This document shows, in pieces, positions 1-11,444 of a DNA stretch of 64,000 bases. Made by a program: the position numbers and the translations under genes. The DNA comes from Chionoecetes opilio (Eukaryota > Arthropoda > Malacostraca > Decapoda > Majidae). Position 1 is the first letter of the stretch; the number at the start of each line of letters is the position of its first letter. The notes beneath the pieces were generated by a model. The model had not been told where the DNA came from, did not search any database, and saw only the letters and a list, made by a program, of their open reading frames with translations. The stretch is taken from NCBI GenBank assembly GCA_016584305.1, contig JACEEZ010003825.1, positions 210,163-274,162 of the forward strand, written 5' to 3'.

Positions 1-264
1 GCGCGAAGTACGGTGTTCGTTTCCTCTGTATTGTATAAATATCCTCAGCAGAGACTCATAATACTTCTATCTACACAGGCTGGCCATGGATCAAACCATC
101 GCCACACCTTGGCTATATTATACAACCGGATCTGTTCTTCACGTGCGTCAGCTTGTGTCTGAGGGGCGACGGAATGAGGCCACGCGTGTCCTAATTATTG
201 AGTGACGCTCCAGATACTTATCATCCTTCTGGTCCTCTGCTTCTTGGAGGACGCCGCCTCAGAC

Positions 265-600
265 TACACTTCCTCACTCTGAAAAAAAGAAAATTGTGGT
301 GCGAATAATTACTTCGTTTTGGTGATTGCTCAATTCCATTTCCTGTGTCCTAGAGAGAAACATTCTACTTCTGATTTATTCATAGATCTCAAGCAGGCGG
401 AGAGGCTACAGCTCCTCACTTTGAAAATATAATTTGTGGTGCGTGTAATTACTTCGTTTTGGTGATTGCTCAATTCCATTTCCTTTGTCCTAGAGAGAAA
501 CATTCTACTTTTCATTTGGTAATAGGAAAGGTTTGATAATAGGAAACATTTCAAGCAGGCGGAGAGGGAGCAATAAACTTGATGCACACTGCTCCTCAAA
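265..600. repeat. Tandem duplication, unit about 147-180 bp
   Basis: A block beginning with the CTCACT/TGAAAA region at about 265 recurs from about 412. Both units carry the same run through ATTACTTCGTTTTGGTGATT, the CTAGAGAGAAACATTCTACT stretch and the CAAGCAGGCGGAGAG stretch. The second unit has extra AT-rich bases before its CAAGCAGG part. A further partial start (CTCCTCA) follows near 590. No gene is visible in 1-1600 apart from short unsupported reading frames. Confidence 0.75.
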
Positions 601-1899
601 TTGACTGGAGTTGTCGAATTCAAGATACGATATCAGAACTTTATATGTTTAACACAGAAATATGAAAAAAATGGAAGTTCAGTGACCCCTTGCCAAATAG
701 GATGGTCTGCATTCCTTGTTGGGTTATGTTAGGCAGCCCCGTGGTCAGTGAAGCAGCCGGGCGAGGATGTAACGAGGAGACCTGTGTTGCCCCATCTCTC
801 CCCCGCCCCCTTCCTCACCACCTTCGTGTTCGTGTTGCCCAACCCATCCCAGGCGTTGATAGTGTTGTCAGATATCCACCTAGCCGCTTATATCATCCGG
901 GGTGGAGGGTAGAGGATGGAGGCTCGTTTTATCATATGACAACACAATGTCATCAGTCTGGAGTCCAACGTACGGCGACTGCAATGAATCTTAACCCTGA
1001 CCTGTCACCTTCCGTCCCGCCAGTATACGGTAGTGCTGGCTGCGTCAACACAAACATGTAAAACAGCGAGGAGACACCGCGCTGCTAATACTGATGAGAA
1101 GACTGTATGGGGTGGAAGGTTAGAGGGTTATGCTAAACAATCCTCCCTCAGCAAGCACTCTAATCCTTGGTGAAGAGAGTAATTTTCCGCTTCATCTGTG
1201 AAGGCGCAACAATAAGGAAACAAGCGAGTGCTGAGTCATTGAGGCGCGAGTACGAAGGACGACTGTTACGTAATGTAAGTGTTGTTTTCCTGTGAGGGAG
1301 GGACTGACGAAGCCGTGACGTCACCGTGACGTAGTTCCGTGTGTTTGGGTAGTGGTGGAGGTCACTCTGCCTTTCCAGTCCACTCGGCTGCCTCCAGCTT
1401 CCCTCACTGATGCTCACTCCCTCAGTACCGAGGCGCACGTTGAGAGGAGTGGATTGGCCGGCCGCAGACCAGCGCGTTTACCCACTTGCTTTATATCTTG
1501 TAGTGAGTTATTATTCACAGTGTGGTGTGGTGTGGGTGAGTGTGTGTTGGAGAGAAAACTACAATGAAAACTTAAACCTTAACGACCTTTGTGGCATTGA
1601 TAGACGTGATAATGTGCAGCACAGTTCTGGATTTTAACCTTGAACGGAGGGAGTGCTTTGGAGTGAACAGAATATAGGCTCATGGCTCATGTGGGCTACT
1701 AGTGTTCTAAAAAAATTAAGCGGCGCGTATGATAAAGGAAACACAGTAATTACCGGATATATTAATTTGTTGTTGCTGACAGTGACTGGGCGTGGCGTAT
1801 ACTCACTAGGCGTGGGTGTCGCGCGATACGTGTGCTGGAGAGGTAGTAAATGAACCGATATAAGGAGCCTCGAACAACACTTAATGAAGTATATATCTA

Positions 1900-2340
1900 C
1901 AGGGGTGCCCACAGAGATACCTGTAGTGGACGCACATATTATATAGGGCCCACTGTTGATGGGTGTGGGTGGCGAGCGAAGCGAGCCTACTCAGCTGGGG
2001 GTGGTCCGGGGATTCCCTACTCAGCTGGGGGGTCCGGAGGGATCTCCCCAGAATTTTTTTGCAGTTTGATCAATTTTAGGTGCATTTTGAAGCTATATGA
2101 AAGTTATAATAAGGTGAAGTAAACAAAAGATTATTTATATAAAAGTGTAATTTTCTTCAACTTTTTCCATACAGCTGAAATGCCCTATAGGGGGCAATTC
2201 AGCTGTATGGAAGGGCCTATTATAGGGCCTAGGGGGCCCCTATAAGGGTCCCCTAGGGGGGCCTTATAGGGGCCCACACATGCCTGGAGGCTTACAATGG
2301 ACGCACGTGCGTCAAGTGCATCCGCCTGTGGGCGCCCCAG
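1900..2340. mobile_element. Non-autonomous hAT-like element (MITE) with 8-bp target duplication
   Basis: The left end reads CAGGGGTGCCCACAG. The right end is CTGTGGGCGCCCCAG, whose reverse complement matches the left with two differences. The flanks are TATATCTA (1892-1899) and TATATTTA (2341-2348), an 8-bp target duplication with one mismatch, as expected for hAT. The interior has no reading frame but contains nested palindromes, such as CATACAGCTGAA paired with TTCAGCTGTATG around 2170-2210 and several GGGGCCC/CCTATAGGGG blocks. Confidence 0.72.
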
Positions 2341-2503
2341 TATATTTATAGACCAAAACACTTAATATTTCGCATGTGAGTGGAGGTTCGGACACCGTTT
2401 GGTTATTACGTGTGGAGTGTGGACTCAATCCTTAAGTCACATATTCAGTTCGTTTGCGTAGGACAGACGTGAGGAGCGTGACGGAGCAAGACACCTGTAA
2501 TTA

Positions 2504-2537
<34 letters not shown>

Positions 2538-2554
2538 CGGCCCCCCAGGTGTGT

Positions 2555-2586
2555 CCAAGGAAGCTGTCTCTCTATAGCTTCCTTGG
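2555..2586. repeat. Tiny hairpin insertion 1
   Basis: Perfect 11-bp arms (CCAAGGAAGCT and AGCTTCCTTGG) surround a 10-base loop. Near-identical 8-bp direct repeats flank the hairpin: GGTGTGTC at 2548-2555 and GGTGTCTC at 2586-2593. The layout is the same as the hairpins at 2641, 51000 and 56704. Confidence 0.6.
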
Positions 2587-2634
2587 GTGTCTCAGCCCTC
2601 CCACCCTTAATTCACGAGACGTGGTTGTGTTCAT

Positions 2635-2677
2635 GCTGAACCAAAGACTACTGTATAGAGTAGTCTTTGGCTGAACC
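2635..2677. repeat. Tiny hairpin insertion 2 with perfect 8-bp direct repeats
   Basis: Perfect 12-bp arms (CCAAAGACTACT at 2641-2652 and AGTAGTCTTTGG at 2659-2670) surround a 6-base loop. The hairpin is bracketed by GCTGAACC at 2635-2642 and 2670-2677. This looks like a target duplication around a hairpin of about 26 bp. Confidence 0.7.
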
Positions 2678-3655
2678 TTCGCGTGAATGAAACATATGTC
2701 TGTGTAAGAGAACAACTATTAATTCTCTGGAAGGTCATTACGTTGTGGATTCTTTAATTATTTTTGAGATAGTCTGAAGTTGTCCAGGTTCGGAATTAGT
2801 GTGTTGGCTGTTTATAAGCGTGTCTATAACAAGCGTCATTTTTAAGCGAACACTTAAGATATTAAACTATATTGATAACTATATCCAGTGGTTCGCACAA
2901 ACTGAGGAATATTAAAACCCCTCGACAAGTACTTTATTTTCCCCAAGTTAATGATCAGTTCTTAAGTCATTTCAAGAAACAATCCGGTTCTTTATTTTCT
3001 TAAACTTATAATTTATATATAATTTTGTATTACGCGATGGCATTCCAAAACTGGAGGCTTGATTTCTCGAGACATTTTAGATAAACAACGCTATTACTCA
3101 TACATAACAACCACCTTGGCTTAACCGTTATCTATATTTTTATTTCTTTGTTACATCTTTTTTATTAGGTAGTATCATTTTCAGGTAGGTAAAGTTAATC
3201 CTTATTATATTCTTGTTATTTTACGTTCATGATACTTAAGTGCAGGTGGTTCATTTTGCCTTGGATTGTCACTCTGTATAAGTATGATGTGAGTTTGATC
3301 CTCTAACGGAGTCTAACCCAACGATAGTATATAGAGGTATTGTATCTGTGTAGAGGTCTTGTATATCATCCTTGGTCTATGTCTGAACTGCTGAGGATTT
3401 TACCCTTTGCTTAATTTTCTTTGTAACATTTTTTCGCCCTTACACATACACACACACACGCACACGCACAGACGCACACACGCACACACTCAAACTGGAA
3501 CGGGAGGAAGAAAAATAAGGGGGAAGTCCCGGGTTTATCTTAACGTTCTCTTGACTTCCCACCCACCCAATAATAATCCCTCCTCCCCACCCCTTCACTT
3601 CTTACCTACATTACCTACTTAGTCCTTGGTTTAACCCGTGTCCTTACTCCTGCAG
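2678..3655. other. Noncoding stretch upstream of tetraspanin
   Basis: AT-rich sequence with no supported coding region. It contains a short CA-rich run (about 3445-3490). The last bases form a pyrimidine tract and splice acceptor (TGCAG, 3651-3655) leading into the 5'UTR part of the first coding tetraspanin exon, so this is probably an intron between an upstream 5'UTR exon and exon 3656-3760. The upstream exon itself could not be placed. Confidence 0.45.
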
Positions 3656-3682
3656 GTTTGAGGCATATCGTGGGCAGACAGC

Positions 3683-6600
3683 ATGGGTCAAGGCGTGGAG
3701 ATGACGACCGGCGGGAAGTGTGTGCGCTTCCTCATGTTTGCCGTCAACTTCCTCATATGGGTAAGTTTTCATAGTGGTTCAAGTATTATTACCGCGACAA
3801 AAAAAAGAATAGGCTACAGGCGCTATAGGCTCAAACGTAAAAATAATAAAAAATCGGGTAGTTATGTTTTTTTTTTTAACGAGGCCAAAATTCTGCCCCC
3901 TTGCTGCTTACTGACTGATATTTGATGTGAGGAGAAGGGAATACTACAGTTCTTCTTATTTACAGTTGTATTTTATCATAGTTAACCCTATTATCAGGTA
4001 AACACAGGCATCATTTTAAGTATGAGACCTTAAGATAGTACGGAATTTTCACCTTGTTCAAAAAAATAGACTATAGTTGAACCCAAGTATTGATCAAGGT
4101 TTTTGGTTATAATGTATTGATTTGTTATAGATGTCGGTGAAAATAGAGATAACTAATAGAAATAAATAAGGGAATCTGGGGAAAATAGTGACTTGTGTTT
4201 TCATGTAAGCATTCATTAGCTATAGTTATGTGGAGGATGGGTTTGAAATATATAGAATGATGTACAATTTTAAATAGTCATTAAGTTCTAAATAAAGTTT
4301 TCAGAATAGAACTTTTGTCATCCAATTTTGATATTGTGAAAGGTATTATTAAGTACATATACGCACCATTGCCTGCTTCTGCTTTATTGCATTGGTATCC
4401 GGCAAAGTTATCTTGAGAATTACAACCATACAGTTCTTGGCAAGGAATTCAGAATGTCAAAAATATTTAATGTTTTTAATTTAATTTTTAAATATTTTTA
4501 CGTTCGAGCCAATAGCGCCTGTAGGCTATTTTCTTCATCCTTATTTTTTTTTGTATCTTCAGTTTCGATATACATACAATGGAAGTCAATATGAAGTATA
4601 GCAATGCCTATATTTATATACAGTACTACAGGAATTACCACGTGTAGGTCTCACGGCCTCTTGTAGCTTCCTTATTTTATTGTTATATTTACTTTTATTT
4701 TTTGTGTAGGTATCTAGCAAGGGCGTAGCCAGAGGGGGGGCCAATGGGTCATGGCCCCCCCCAATTCAACATCTACTTTAGGAGTGTATGGTATAATTTC
4801 ATCAATTTTACTATATTGAATATCATGCAAAGAACCAATAAATGACCCCCCATAGGGCTCAAAATGCCCCCAATTAAGTCATATCTTCAAAAATATTCTC
4901 TGGGGGGCTTACAGTGCCTCCCAGACCCCCAGCTGATTAAGGAACCCACCCCTCAACCATCATTGGGAGGTGGCCCCCCCCAATTATTTTTCCTGGCTAC
5001 GCCCTTGGTATCTAGTATAGATAGTTTAGATATACATAGACATACATACAATGAAAGTCATGAAGCATTGCCTATATTTCCTTTTCTTTTCCTGTGTAGG
5101 TAGTAATTATTTAGTATAGCATTGCCTATATTTCCTTTTCTTTTCCTGTGTAGGTATCCAGCATAGCTATCTTGGTGCTGGGCGTCTGGACCGTGGTGGA
5201 CCGGCCCTACTTGGAGAATTTGCTGGGTAACGAAATGTACATGACGGCCGCCTACATCCTCATCGCCACAGGCTGCATCATCTTCTTCATCTCCTTCCTC
5301 GGCTGTTTCGGGGCTCTGAAGGAAGTCAAGTGCATGCTGCTCACGGTGAGTGTGCGCCAAGACGACTTGTTTTGGGTTTTTGAGTTTCACATGAGGATGA
5401 AATAATGTAATGTGCATGCTTGGAAATAGAAATGTGCAGTCCTAGGAGGGCAAGTGCATGCTGCTCACGGTGAGTGTGCGCTATACCATACCACTATAAT
5501 TATGTGGTTCTTAGGTCTGGGTTTTTGAGTTAAACACGAGGATGAAATATGTAACGTGTATGTTTTGAAATAGTAATGTATAGCTATTGCAGTCTAGTAA
5601 TCAGATAGTAGATACCAGGTTGGACAGAACAGGGATGGAAAAAAAAAACCCTGAGTAACAAACCCACAGAATGATGGAAGCATTAATTAAGCTATGATAT
5701 TCAGAAGAGCAGTAACCAGGACAGCCAGGGATGCAAAATAGTGGCAGAGAGTGAGGGAATGAATGGTCAGTGAAGAAGTTAGAATAATGTATTTTGCACG
5801 AGCCTGTTTACAAGCATTGTGTGATGCTGATGTATGCCAAACTGTCATCTTTTCAGTATTTCATCATGGTACTGCTGTTGTTCATCATCCTGCTGATCGG
5901 CGGCATCCTGGGCTACGTGTTCAAGGACAAGGCTGCCACCTCCATCAAGCACACCATGGTGGGAAGCATACGGGAATACGGAGCCGAGAAATTTGAGCAC
6001 ATCACCAAAGCATGGGACGAGACGCAGCAGGCAGTGAGTAGGACGGGTTTGAGTCTTGTTGGTGTGGGAGTAGCAAGCTTTGGGGAGGCGGTAGCCGAGT
6101 GGTAGAGTCTCCAAGTGGCGTTTTCGGTGACCCGAGATCCTCGATGAGAACCATAAATCCACTTTAAATCTTTCTGCACCGTCGAGTGGCCTAAGAACAC
6201 CCACATTTTGCCCATTAACTCTACCTTCGATTACGAGTGCATCGGCGGAAACAGGGGCGGCGGCATGAGCCTCTAATCACAGGCATCACTATAAAAATCC
6301 TGCCTGCGCCACCACGGGCAAGGGCCAACCATCACAGCCCTCAAGTGAACCTCCAGGGCCTACCATCAGAGCCGAGCCCTGGAGCTCACTGCCTACAGGC
6401 ATTATAGGCACAAATAAAAAAAATAAAAAAAGCTAGACATGAGGCAGCAAGGCAATGTTACTCCTTTTTGTATATTTTCCTTTATAGACAAAAAAGGGGA
6501 TGCTCTCATTCATTATGACGTGGTAGGTCAGCCATGCAGGACCAGCTAAATATCCCACTCGTGTGATTGAAGGGATTCTTAATATTAGACATGGCAGGAA

Positions 6601-8624
6601 TTATTTTGTGCTTGACTTTTGTGTGATGGACACCTAAGTCATTAATCAGGGATAGGCTCTTTACTAGGAGGTAAAGGTGATTGGTGATAATGTAGTGCTG
6701 TATAACGGACGTATGTACTAAGGACAATGGTACATTAAGGGCCTTGTCCAGCAGACGTGAGGCACAAACCATCACGTAGTATCACTGGCAGAGCAGAATT
6801 TGGCAGCTTCTTATATATTTAGTTACAACACAAAGCTAGGAAGGAAATGTGTTAGGTTGAGTTGCAACTTTAGTGTTTGTTACCACTCAAACCATTTTTT
6901 TCTTCTTATTGTGAATGATTTTTTTATTTTAGATGAATTGCTGTGCCATCGAGAATCAGGCTGAGTGGATGAAAAACAAAGCGTTCTCTTCAGGAGGCAA
7001 CAAAGTCCCCGTGTCCTGCTGCAAGAAGGATTCTGATGGAGAGGTAAGAATTAATGTAAAAAAATTCATGATCTTTGGGACTGCAGATGAATGATGTGTA
7101 TGGGTACAAGAAATACGTATACTACAGGAACTATCACGTGTAGGTCTCACGGCCTCTTGTAGCTTCCTTATTTTCTAATGTTCTTATACTAAGAGGTCAG
7201 AGGTGTAAGTTCAGGGAGTGGGAGAATATAATGAGTCATGTTATGAAAGGTACAGTGAGAGGATTCTGATATTTAAGCCCATTTATGTGAAAGCCTTTGT
7301 TGCAGGGAACACCAGCTGGTCTACAGCCAGAACTATAAGTGTTACTCACGTGGTTTAGACTCTTGAGAGCTTTTTACTGCAATATGCATTTTTTGGGTTA
7401 GACTTATCACTTTAAAAAAGGTTTTTTCCCAATATGCATGCAAAATATTTGCTAGTACGTATTAAGACAATAATCAAAACTTGATAATGGAGACAGAAGC
7501 TCATGATTTAACTTTTTTCTTCAGTTCCTAAATTGCCAGAGGTCACCAACTGAAGACAACTCTTACACCGACGGCTGTGCCGCCAAGGCCACTGAGTTTG
7601 TGCAGCAGCATGCAGTCATCATAGGAGGAGTGGCTATTGCAGTGGCATTGATAATGGTAAGTGAAGTGACATGTTGTAGCTTGAGTCACTTCAAATACTG
7701 GTCGCAGGAGTGATTCATGTAAAGTCAAATACAAATTTTTGCTCCTGCATATCTCCACCAGGTTTAGTTCATGGCAATTTACATGAGAGCATTATAGTTC
7801 TATAACCTATCTCGTTCTCCCCCCCAAAAAAAATCAATATTTGTTTGTTTTGAATAGATTCATCACTACGGCACTTGTATGCATAAAGTACAAAGTGGAG
7901 TTTTGACATGGTCGATATTTTTTGCTATGAATACTTTCATACATTTTTACCTGGTTGGTCGGAAACATATTTATCAGCAAGCTTAACCGAGATGTATATA
8001 TGTTTGTATCATGATTTTCTTGTGGGGGTGGCCGGGGCGGTGCAGAGGTTGCACCTGCCCGTCGAAACACTCCTGGAATAAACCTCCGGAGGGTTCTTCG
8101 TGTGGGCTCCTGGAACGTTCTGAGACTTGAAGAGGCGAATTGATGCCTTTGGTAATAAGTGTCTTAGAAGAATCGTGGGGTATCGCAGGGATGATTACGT
8201 GTCAAACCAGCAATTGCACCGTGAGACTGAATCGAGGCCTATTACCTGCAGTCCGTCAGCGCCAACTTCGGCTATATGGGCATGTGGCACGCTACCCTGG
8301 AAACTATCATCGCCCTTCCCATCGGGTTGTATCTGTAAGAAACAATCTGGCTTGGAGGAGGCCAAGGGGTGACCACAAGGCTCGTGGCTGGGGCAAGTTG
8401 ATGCTTCCCGTCGAGAGTTGCTTGGTATGGGAAGGGAGCCTGCATGGGAACTCGCGTGTGGTGACCCCCGGGAGTGGCGTCGTAGGGTGGGCGAGGCGAC
8501 GCGCCCCCCAGCGTATGCCCCCAATGATTGATTGAATGATAATGGTTGTGATGATAATTGTTTTTAACTTTCTTTTCAGGTCTTTGGTCTTGCTTTGTCG
8601 CTCATCCTCTTCAAGCTGATCTAG
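3683..8624 (+). CDS. Tetraspanin, complete, six coding exons
   Basis: The coding exons are 3683-3760, 5154-5345, 5857-6033, 6933-7043, 7525-7656 and 8580-8624 (stop TAG). All have GT-AG borders and phase-0 junctions, giving 244 residues. The exon with the ATG starts at 3656 after TGCAG, so 27 bases of 5'UTR precede the start. Four hydrophobic segments fit the family: about residues 14-36, 54-80, 91-110 and 215-240. A short basic N-terminus carries GGKCVRFLMFAVN. The large extracellular loop (about 112-210) holds six cysteines in the order NCC, SCC, NC, GC. The family hallmark CCG reads CCA here (NCCAIENQAEW). Tetraspanins organise membrane microdomains with integrins and signalling partners; the exact orthologue is not assigned. 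Introns carry a MITE, LINE tails, a SINE and an RTE-type remnant. Confidence 0.9.
3856..4076 (+). mobile_element. MITE family A, copy 1 (terminal TTTTTTAACGAGG repeats)
   Basis: A segment of about 220 bp starting with a T-run plus AACGAGG and ending with ACCTTGTTCAAAAAAATAGA then CTATAG. It shares its whole interior (CCCTTGCTGCTTACTGACTG, AGGAGAAGGGAATA, ATTTTATCATAGTTAACC) with copies at 13664-13873 (opposite strand) and 24296-24515. Inverted ends and no coding capacity indicate a MITE; the superfamily is not assigned. Confidence 0.7.
4630..4690 (+). mobile_element. LINE 3'-tail minimal copy
   Basis: A unit of about 60 bp beginning GGAATTACCACGTG, continuing through GTCTCACGGCCTCTTGTAGC and ending in TTCCTTATTTTAT. 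It matches the extreme 3' end of the LINE at 47962-49850. Confidence 0.75.
4718..5007. mobile_element. hAT-like MITE with perfect 8-bp target duplication
   Basis: The ends CAAGGGCGTAGCCAG and CTGGCTACGCCCTTG are perfect 15-bp inverted repeats. They are flanked by GTATCTAG at 4710-4717 and 5008-5015. The interior is G-run/C-run rich near each end and noncoding. The element lies in tetraspanin intron 1. Confidence 0.88.
5070..5580 (+). repeat. Local duplications around tetraspanin exon 2 that copy both splice sites
   Basis: The acceptor region ATTGCCTATATTTCCTTTTC through TGTGTAGG occurs at 5070-5102 and again at 5120-5154, where the second copy is used. The exon end plus donor, AAGTGCATGCTGCTCACGGT, occurs at 5327-5346 and again at about 5451-5470. 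The following intron bases (GGGTTTTTGAGTT, GAGGATGAAATA) are also repeated. Confidence 0.75.
6082..6431 (+). mobile_element. tRNA-derived SINE, copy 1
   Basis: It begins GGGGAGGCGGTAGCCGAGTGG, which contains an RNA polymerase III A-box-like TAGCCGAGTGG typical of tRNA-Ser/Leu heads. A degenerate B box and a tRNA-unrelated body follow. It ends in an A-rich tail (CACAAATAAAAAAAATAAA). Two further copies lie on the opposite strand at 44418-44764 and 45701-46031. Confidence 0.75.
7126..7188 (+). mobile_element. LINE 3'-tail minimal copy
   Basis: It starts at AGGAACTATCACGTG and runs through CACGGCCTCTTGTAGCTTCC to an ATGTTC-type tail. It has the same 5' boundary as the copies at 4630, 40591 and 61046. 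Confidence 0.75.
8019..8540 (+). mobile_element. Internally deleted RTE-like LINE remnant
   Basis: Bases 8019-8110 match the 5' part of the remnant at 17541 (CTTGTGGGGGTG, CGGGGCGGTGCAGAGG, GGAGGGTTCTTCGTGTGG). The sequence then jumps directly to a C-terminal segment with LINE motifs such as RRIDAFGNKCLRRIVGYRR, RQRQLRLYGHVARYPGN and WRRPRG, in shifting frames. It ends in GATTGATTGAATGA, a short-repeat tail. The endonuclease and reverse transcriptase core are missing. It lies in the last tetraspanin intron, 39 bp before the exon 6 acceptor. Confidence 0.7.
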
Positions 8625-9049
8625 TCTTTTTATGGTGAAGCACAACAAAACTTTATTCCTCGGCAACAAAGGCTGGTTTGATCTAGACACGAGTGTATTG
8701 TAAGATAATCATAATACACTGCTTTAACTTTATATATATCCAACCGTGATTTATATCTTGGTGGGTCTTGTGTGTGTCCTGTGTATGGTCATCGTCATTC
8801 ACCACATTATGATTTATAAGTGCCTTTGTGGAGTTCCTCAATGCCATGAACTTCACCAGCAAGACATGACAAGATCAGCGAGCCGCTCATTTACTCACGT
8901 CCTGGCGTCGTGTGTTGTCTGCAGATTTTTTATTATTTATTATAAACAGTTTCTGCCAACACATCCAGGAATGAGATGTAGATGGGTGGCTTTTTATATC
9001 AGGAAGATAGTTTCAGACCAGACCGTGTGGTTCTGAAACTGTCTCTGTG

Positions 9050-9258
9050 TTAACCCCTTCACGCCCAGATCTTTCCTTTGCTATATAAAATCATCTTGTT
9101 AGCTATAAAATTACGAAAAATGACTTAATATACCAAATTTGCTAGTGCACAAGAATACTAAATGGGTCATATTTATAAAACATTGCTTATATTAATTGAA
9201 ATCGTCTAATCTTATTCAAATTACAATGAAAATTACAGTCTGGGCCTCAAGGGGTTAA
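9050..9258. mobile_element. TTAA-flanked MITE (piggyBac-like ends), copy 1
   Basis: The left end reads TTAACCCCTTCACGCCCAGA and the right end GGGCCTCAAGGGGTTAA. TTAA at both borders plus CCCCTT/AAGGGG inverted ends suggest a non-autonomous element with a TTAA target. An inverted copy lies at 31291-31501, sharing the interior words TTAGTGAATATAAGCAATG and GCAAAGGAAA(G)ATCTGGG. Confidence 0.65.
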
Positions 9259-9611
9259 GAGTTTTTTAAAGACTTGTAGTTTTCAGTAGTATGGTCAAGC
9301 CTTTTAGTCATTTGTCTCGTGTGCTTGATCTGTTATGTGATTTACGAACCATTTAGCGAGTAAGGTTGAATGTTGCTGCAAGTGTAATAATCTTTTTTTT
9401 CTTAGTTTAGTGAAGTGCAGTGATGCATTTCCACAGCAAGACCTTAACACATTTGGCATACGTGAATTTTAGTGTGAATTTCTTGTACGAAAATTAAGCA
9501 TACCTTTTTAGGACAGAGTATTCTATTCACTACCAGGTGTTTCGGTCTATTTATTACCAAGACCAGCATCTGTGAGTGTCTCCAAGCTCTGTCAAACATA
9601 CAATACCTGCA

Positions 9612-9932
9612 CCACAGATGTATTGTTATCTTGCCTCTGATTCTCAACCTTCTCACCTTTTTAAGAACACTCGTCAATTTTTCGGTATTTTACATTGATC
9701 TTTGTGCATAATCTCTTTTCCAGGAGGCATATATAACTTTATTCATATTTATTATTCTCATAGATGACCACAGATGTATTGTTAGTGTTATCTTGCCTCT
9801 GATTTTCAACCATCTCACCTATTTAAGAACTAACTAATCGGTATTTTACATAGATCCTATACAATTCATATCTCTTTAAATTTCCAGGAGGCATATTTAA
9901 CTTTATTCATATTTATTATTCTCATATTTAAC
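9612..9932. repeat. Tandem duplication of about 155 bp
   Basis: ACAGATGTATTGTTA through TTATCTTGCCTCTGATT, TTTTACAT and CCAGGAGGCATAT to TTTATTATTCTCATA occurs at 9612-9765 and again at about 9770-9932, with small indels. Confidence 0.8.
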
Positions 9933-11158
9933 GTTGATCATTTCCACGACTGCCTTGACATTTTAGACAGATGAGCATTTTTGGCCCCTTTTCAGTCTGA
10001 TCAAATTTTCTTATTTATAAACTAAGACAATTTTTCTTTTTCTAATTTATTTGAATTTTCTTCATGGAAATAACAGGTAACTGATAATTCACATTTAAAA
10101 AGGGATTTAGTTTTGTATTTATTGCCAAATGTGTTGAATGGTTTTTTGTTTTGATTCTCAGTGAACTTTGTGATCATATCAGTATCTTTAGGGCCTCATG
10201 ACAGCATGTACAGTACTTTGAGCAAGGCTGGGAGGAAGCTGGGGGTCGAATGCTATAAGCTTATGCTGGACTACCCTGGTGTTGTTTCAAGAAGAGATTG
10301 TTGTCTTCATTACTGTACATATTTTATTTCTCTCCATAGCATAGACTGAAGTGTGGTTATTCTCCATCTTATTATTGGAGACTTACTTTGTGTTCTAATA
10401 TCCTCCTAAGCAATGTTATCATTTTTCAATTTTTCAAGCAGCTCTCTTATCATTTCATTCACCAGTGGCTTGATATTTAAAACCTATGGAATGGACCTTA
10501 ACTTCCTATTTGATGTTTCAGAGCATCGTGTGTGATGTCAGAGGAAGTAATTTATGAGTGAGGTGTCATGAGAAGTGATTCGGATATAGAGAATGTGTCT
10601 TTATGATGCTAGAGGTTGAATGAATACAAATATACTCATCTCTCTCTACTCTATACTCATGTTTTTAATCAATAGTCAAGATCTTTTCGGTACCAATAGA
10701 TTGCGCCCGATTAAATACATCTAATTCATTCAAAATCTTTCATTATACGTGAAGTTAAATATTTGCTTCAATCATGACTTTAATCACAATTTTGTTGGTA
10801 ATATTGTGCCAAATGAAGACACAGTACTTGCTGCTAGTTTTAGAAAGTTACTAAGCAGAATTATAAACTGCAACAGGTTATCTGAAAATATTTAGTTTGT
10901 GGTTTATTATGAAAGTTAGTATTCATGACAAATAAAAGTAACTGGTTTACATGCTAGAGATCCTAGACTAAACAGACTATCTAGAAGGGAGATGGAAGCT
11001 GTGAAGGGTGGGTTGACTTGGCTGTCAATTCTATGAAGACTTAAGGATGTGGCTGGCTGGATGACATGAACACATCTTGGCAGTAAAGCAAAGTTCCTAA
11101 GTATTATTTTGCTTCAAGGGTTTCAAGTATTATGTAGTTTAAATAATACAGTAAAACC

Positions 11159-11444
11159 TCTTATTCGGACCTCCTTTTGTTCTTTTTAGGGGTCAAAATT
11201 TCCTAGCTATACACGTAGATTTTTTTTTTTTTTTTAGGGGTCGAAATTTCCTAGCTATATAAATTATACTGCTAGAATTTTTTTTTTTAGGGGTCGAAAT
11301 TTCCTAGCTATTTATACTACTTAGATTTTTTTTTTTTTTTTTTTTACATATCCCCCCCCATATATAATCCCCCTATTATTCGGATCCTTGCATTACTCGG
11401 ACCACTCCTTGGCCCAATTAGTCCGAATATGAGAGGTTTTACTG
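11159..11444. mobile_element. pogo/Tigger-like MITE with TA target duplication
   Basis: The left end is CAGTAAAACCTCTTATTCGG. The right end is CCGAATATGAGAGGTTTTACTG. Both are flanked by TA (11157-11158 and 11445-11446). The end sequence is of the CAGTAAAACCTC type known from pogo-like Tc1/mariner elements. The interior has three copies of a poly-T plus AGGGGTCGAAATTTCCTAGC module. Confidence 0.75.

Noticed and set aside
690..1061. 123-codon frame at the left end
   Set aside because: Proline/serine-rich without a family match; not supported by splice or start context.
10161..10349. 62-codon frame downstream of tetraspanin
   Set aside because: No recognisable motif; it lies in AT-rich presumed 3'UTR or intergenic DNA.
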